Source of the DNA: Nostoc sp. JL34
Lineage (GTDB): Bacteria > Cyanobacteriota > Cyanobacteriia > Cyanobacteriales > Nostocaceae
Assembly (NCBI RefSeq): GCF_017114945.1
Contig: NZ_JABXKQ010000142.1
Location: 1-64,000 of the forward strand
Direction: 5' to 3'
DNA length: 64,000 bases
Positions within the stretch are counted from its first letter, which is position 1; every line of letters starts with the position of its first letter. The position numbers and the translations under genes were made by a program. Under the pieces are notes generated by a model. The model saw nothing but the letters and a program-made list of their open reading frames with translations. It was not told the DNA's origin and did no database searches. Shown in pieces: positions 63,689 through 64,000 of the stretch.

Positions 63689-63810
63689 GGGACTTCCAAA
63701 TAAAAAAATATACAACTTTTCTTGTGAGGTGGGCGTCTCGCCCGCTCGTGGAAAGGGGCGGACAAGATGTCCACCCCACAGGAGTGGATAATTTATTTCT
63801 TGGTAATCCC
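63689..63810. mobile_element. MITE-like element with GGGA(C/T)T(T/A)CCAA ends
   Basis: 122 bp with imperfect ends GGGACTTCCAAATAAAA and, read inward from the right, GGGATTACCAAGAAATA. The interior contains GGTGGGCGTCTCGCCCGC and GTCCACCCC, which pair. It lies in the spacer between the two encapsulin genes. A truncated version of the same end occurs at 25688-25708. Confidence 0.65.
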
Positions 63811-63894
63811 TGAGTTAAAGACCGCCTACTTTCTTGTAGGGGATCAAAAGTCAGCCCTAATTTTTACTCACTCAACACTCAGCACTCCTGATAT

Positions 63895-64000
63895 TTAGCG
63901 CCCGATCTCAACATCTTCGAGGATGCCAAGTGCGTCAGGAGTGAGGACGGCTGCGGAGTAGTAGGCGGTAACGAGGTAGGAGATGATCGCCTTTTCGCTG
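63895..64000 (-). CDS. Second family 2B encapsulin gene, 3' end only
   Basis: The last 34 codons are inside the window and read [34 protein letters not shown], stop TAA at 63895-63897. This is nearly identical to the C-terminus of the neighbouring shell protein (ILENVEIGR), so the two are recent paralogues in tandem. The rest lies beyond 64000. Confidence 0.85.
   Translation of the reverse strand, partial: SEKAIISYLVTAYYSAAVLTPDALGILEDVEIGR

Noticed and set aside
1-64000. tRNA, rRNA and riboswitch genes
   Set aside because: No cloverleaf, rRNA core or riboswitch consensus was noticed by eye on either strand; a covariance-model scan would be needed to be sure.

Overview
The window looks like chromosome of a filamentous, heterocyst-type cyanobacterium (Nostoc or a close relative). 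Evidence: very many GCGATCGC (HIP1) octamers, an NDH-1 subunit NdhD, an SLH-domain iron-type porin, MnmA, a KamA-family enzyme, CTB-family bacteriocin precursors, and Nostoc-style dispersed small repeats. No rRNA, tRNA or CRISPR array could be recognised.

Region 1 (1-6.3 kb): a DUF262 gene broken by two in-frame stops, mnmA, a secreted repeat-rich SPOR-like protein, and bifunctional nnr carrying a small in-frame repeat insertion. Region 2 (6.3-12.8 kb): two overlapping genes, a P-loop ATPase and a 1727-residue STAND-type protein with two predicted WD40 propellers. Region 3 (12.8-18.5 kb): a defence-island-like stretch with a VapBC pair, a DUF433/DUF5615 pair whose toxin is broken, an AT-rich three-gene operon (OLD/DUF3696-like ATPase, separate Toprim-like protein, DUF262 protein), and a type I restriction hsdR remnant. 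The three-gene operon is the best candidate for an undescribed system. Region 4 (19-25.3 kb): a KamA-like radical SAM enzyme with an ATP-grasp ligase, a MATE transporter, and a lytic transglycosylase.

Region 5 (25.3-28.7 kb) is gene-poor and full of decay: MITE-like elements, a broken adenylate cyclase/PilZ-like gene and an IS630 remnant. Region 6 (28.7-38.3 kb): a lipid acyltransferase, a small secreted protein, a porin with a striking inverted repeat upstream, and two-component regulators (a large hybrid kinase, then a REC-HisKA_3 kinase with a NarL-type regulator).

Region 7 (38.2-50 kb) is one large minus-strand operon. It holds nine Cys-free double-Gly precursor peptides, five of them near-identical tandem copies, then a double cyclic-nucleotide-binding-domain protein, an HlyD-type adaptor, a C39-peptidase ABC exporter, a second NHLP-type ABC protein and a DUF3455 lipoprotein. 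No RiPP maturase is visible, so the products may be exported unmodified apart from leader cleavage. Divergent from it are a Tll0287-like (DUF3365) haem-binding membrane protein and a MinD/ParA ATPase.

Region 8 (52.3-64 kb): a four-gene sugar ABC importer, ndhD, a GH13 glycosidase, an O-methyltransferase, and tandem family 2B encapsulin shell genes, the second cut by the window end.
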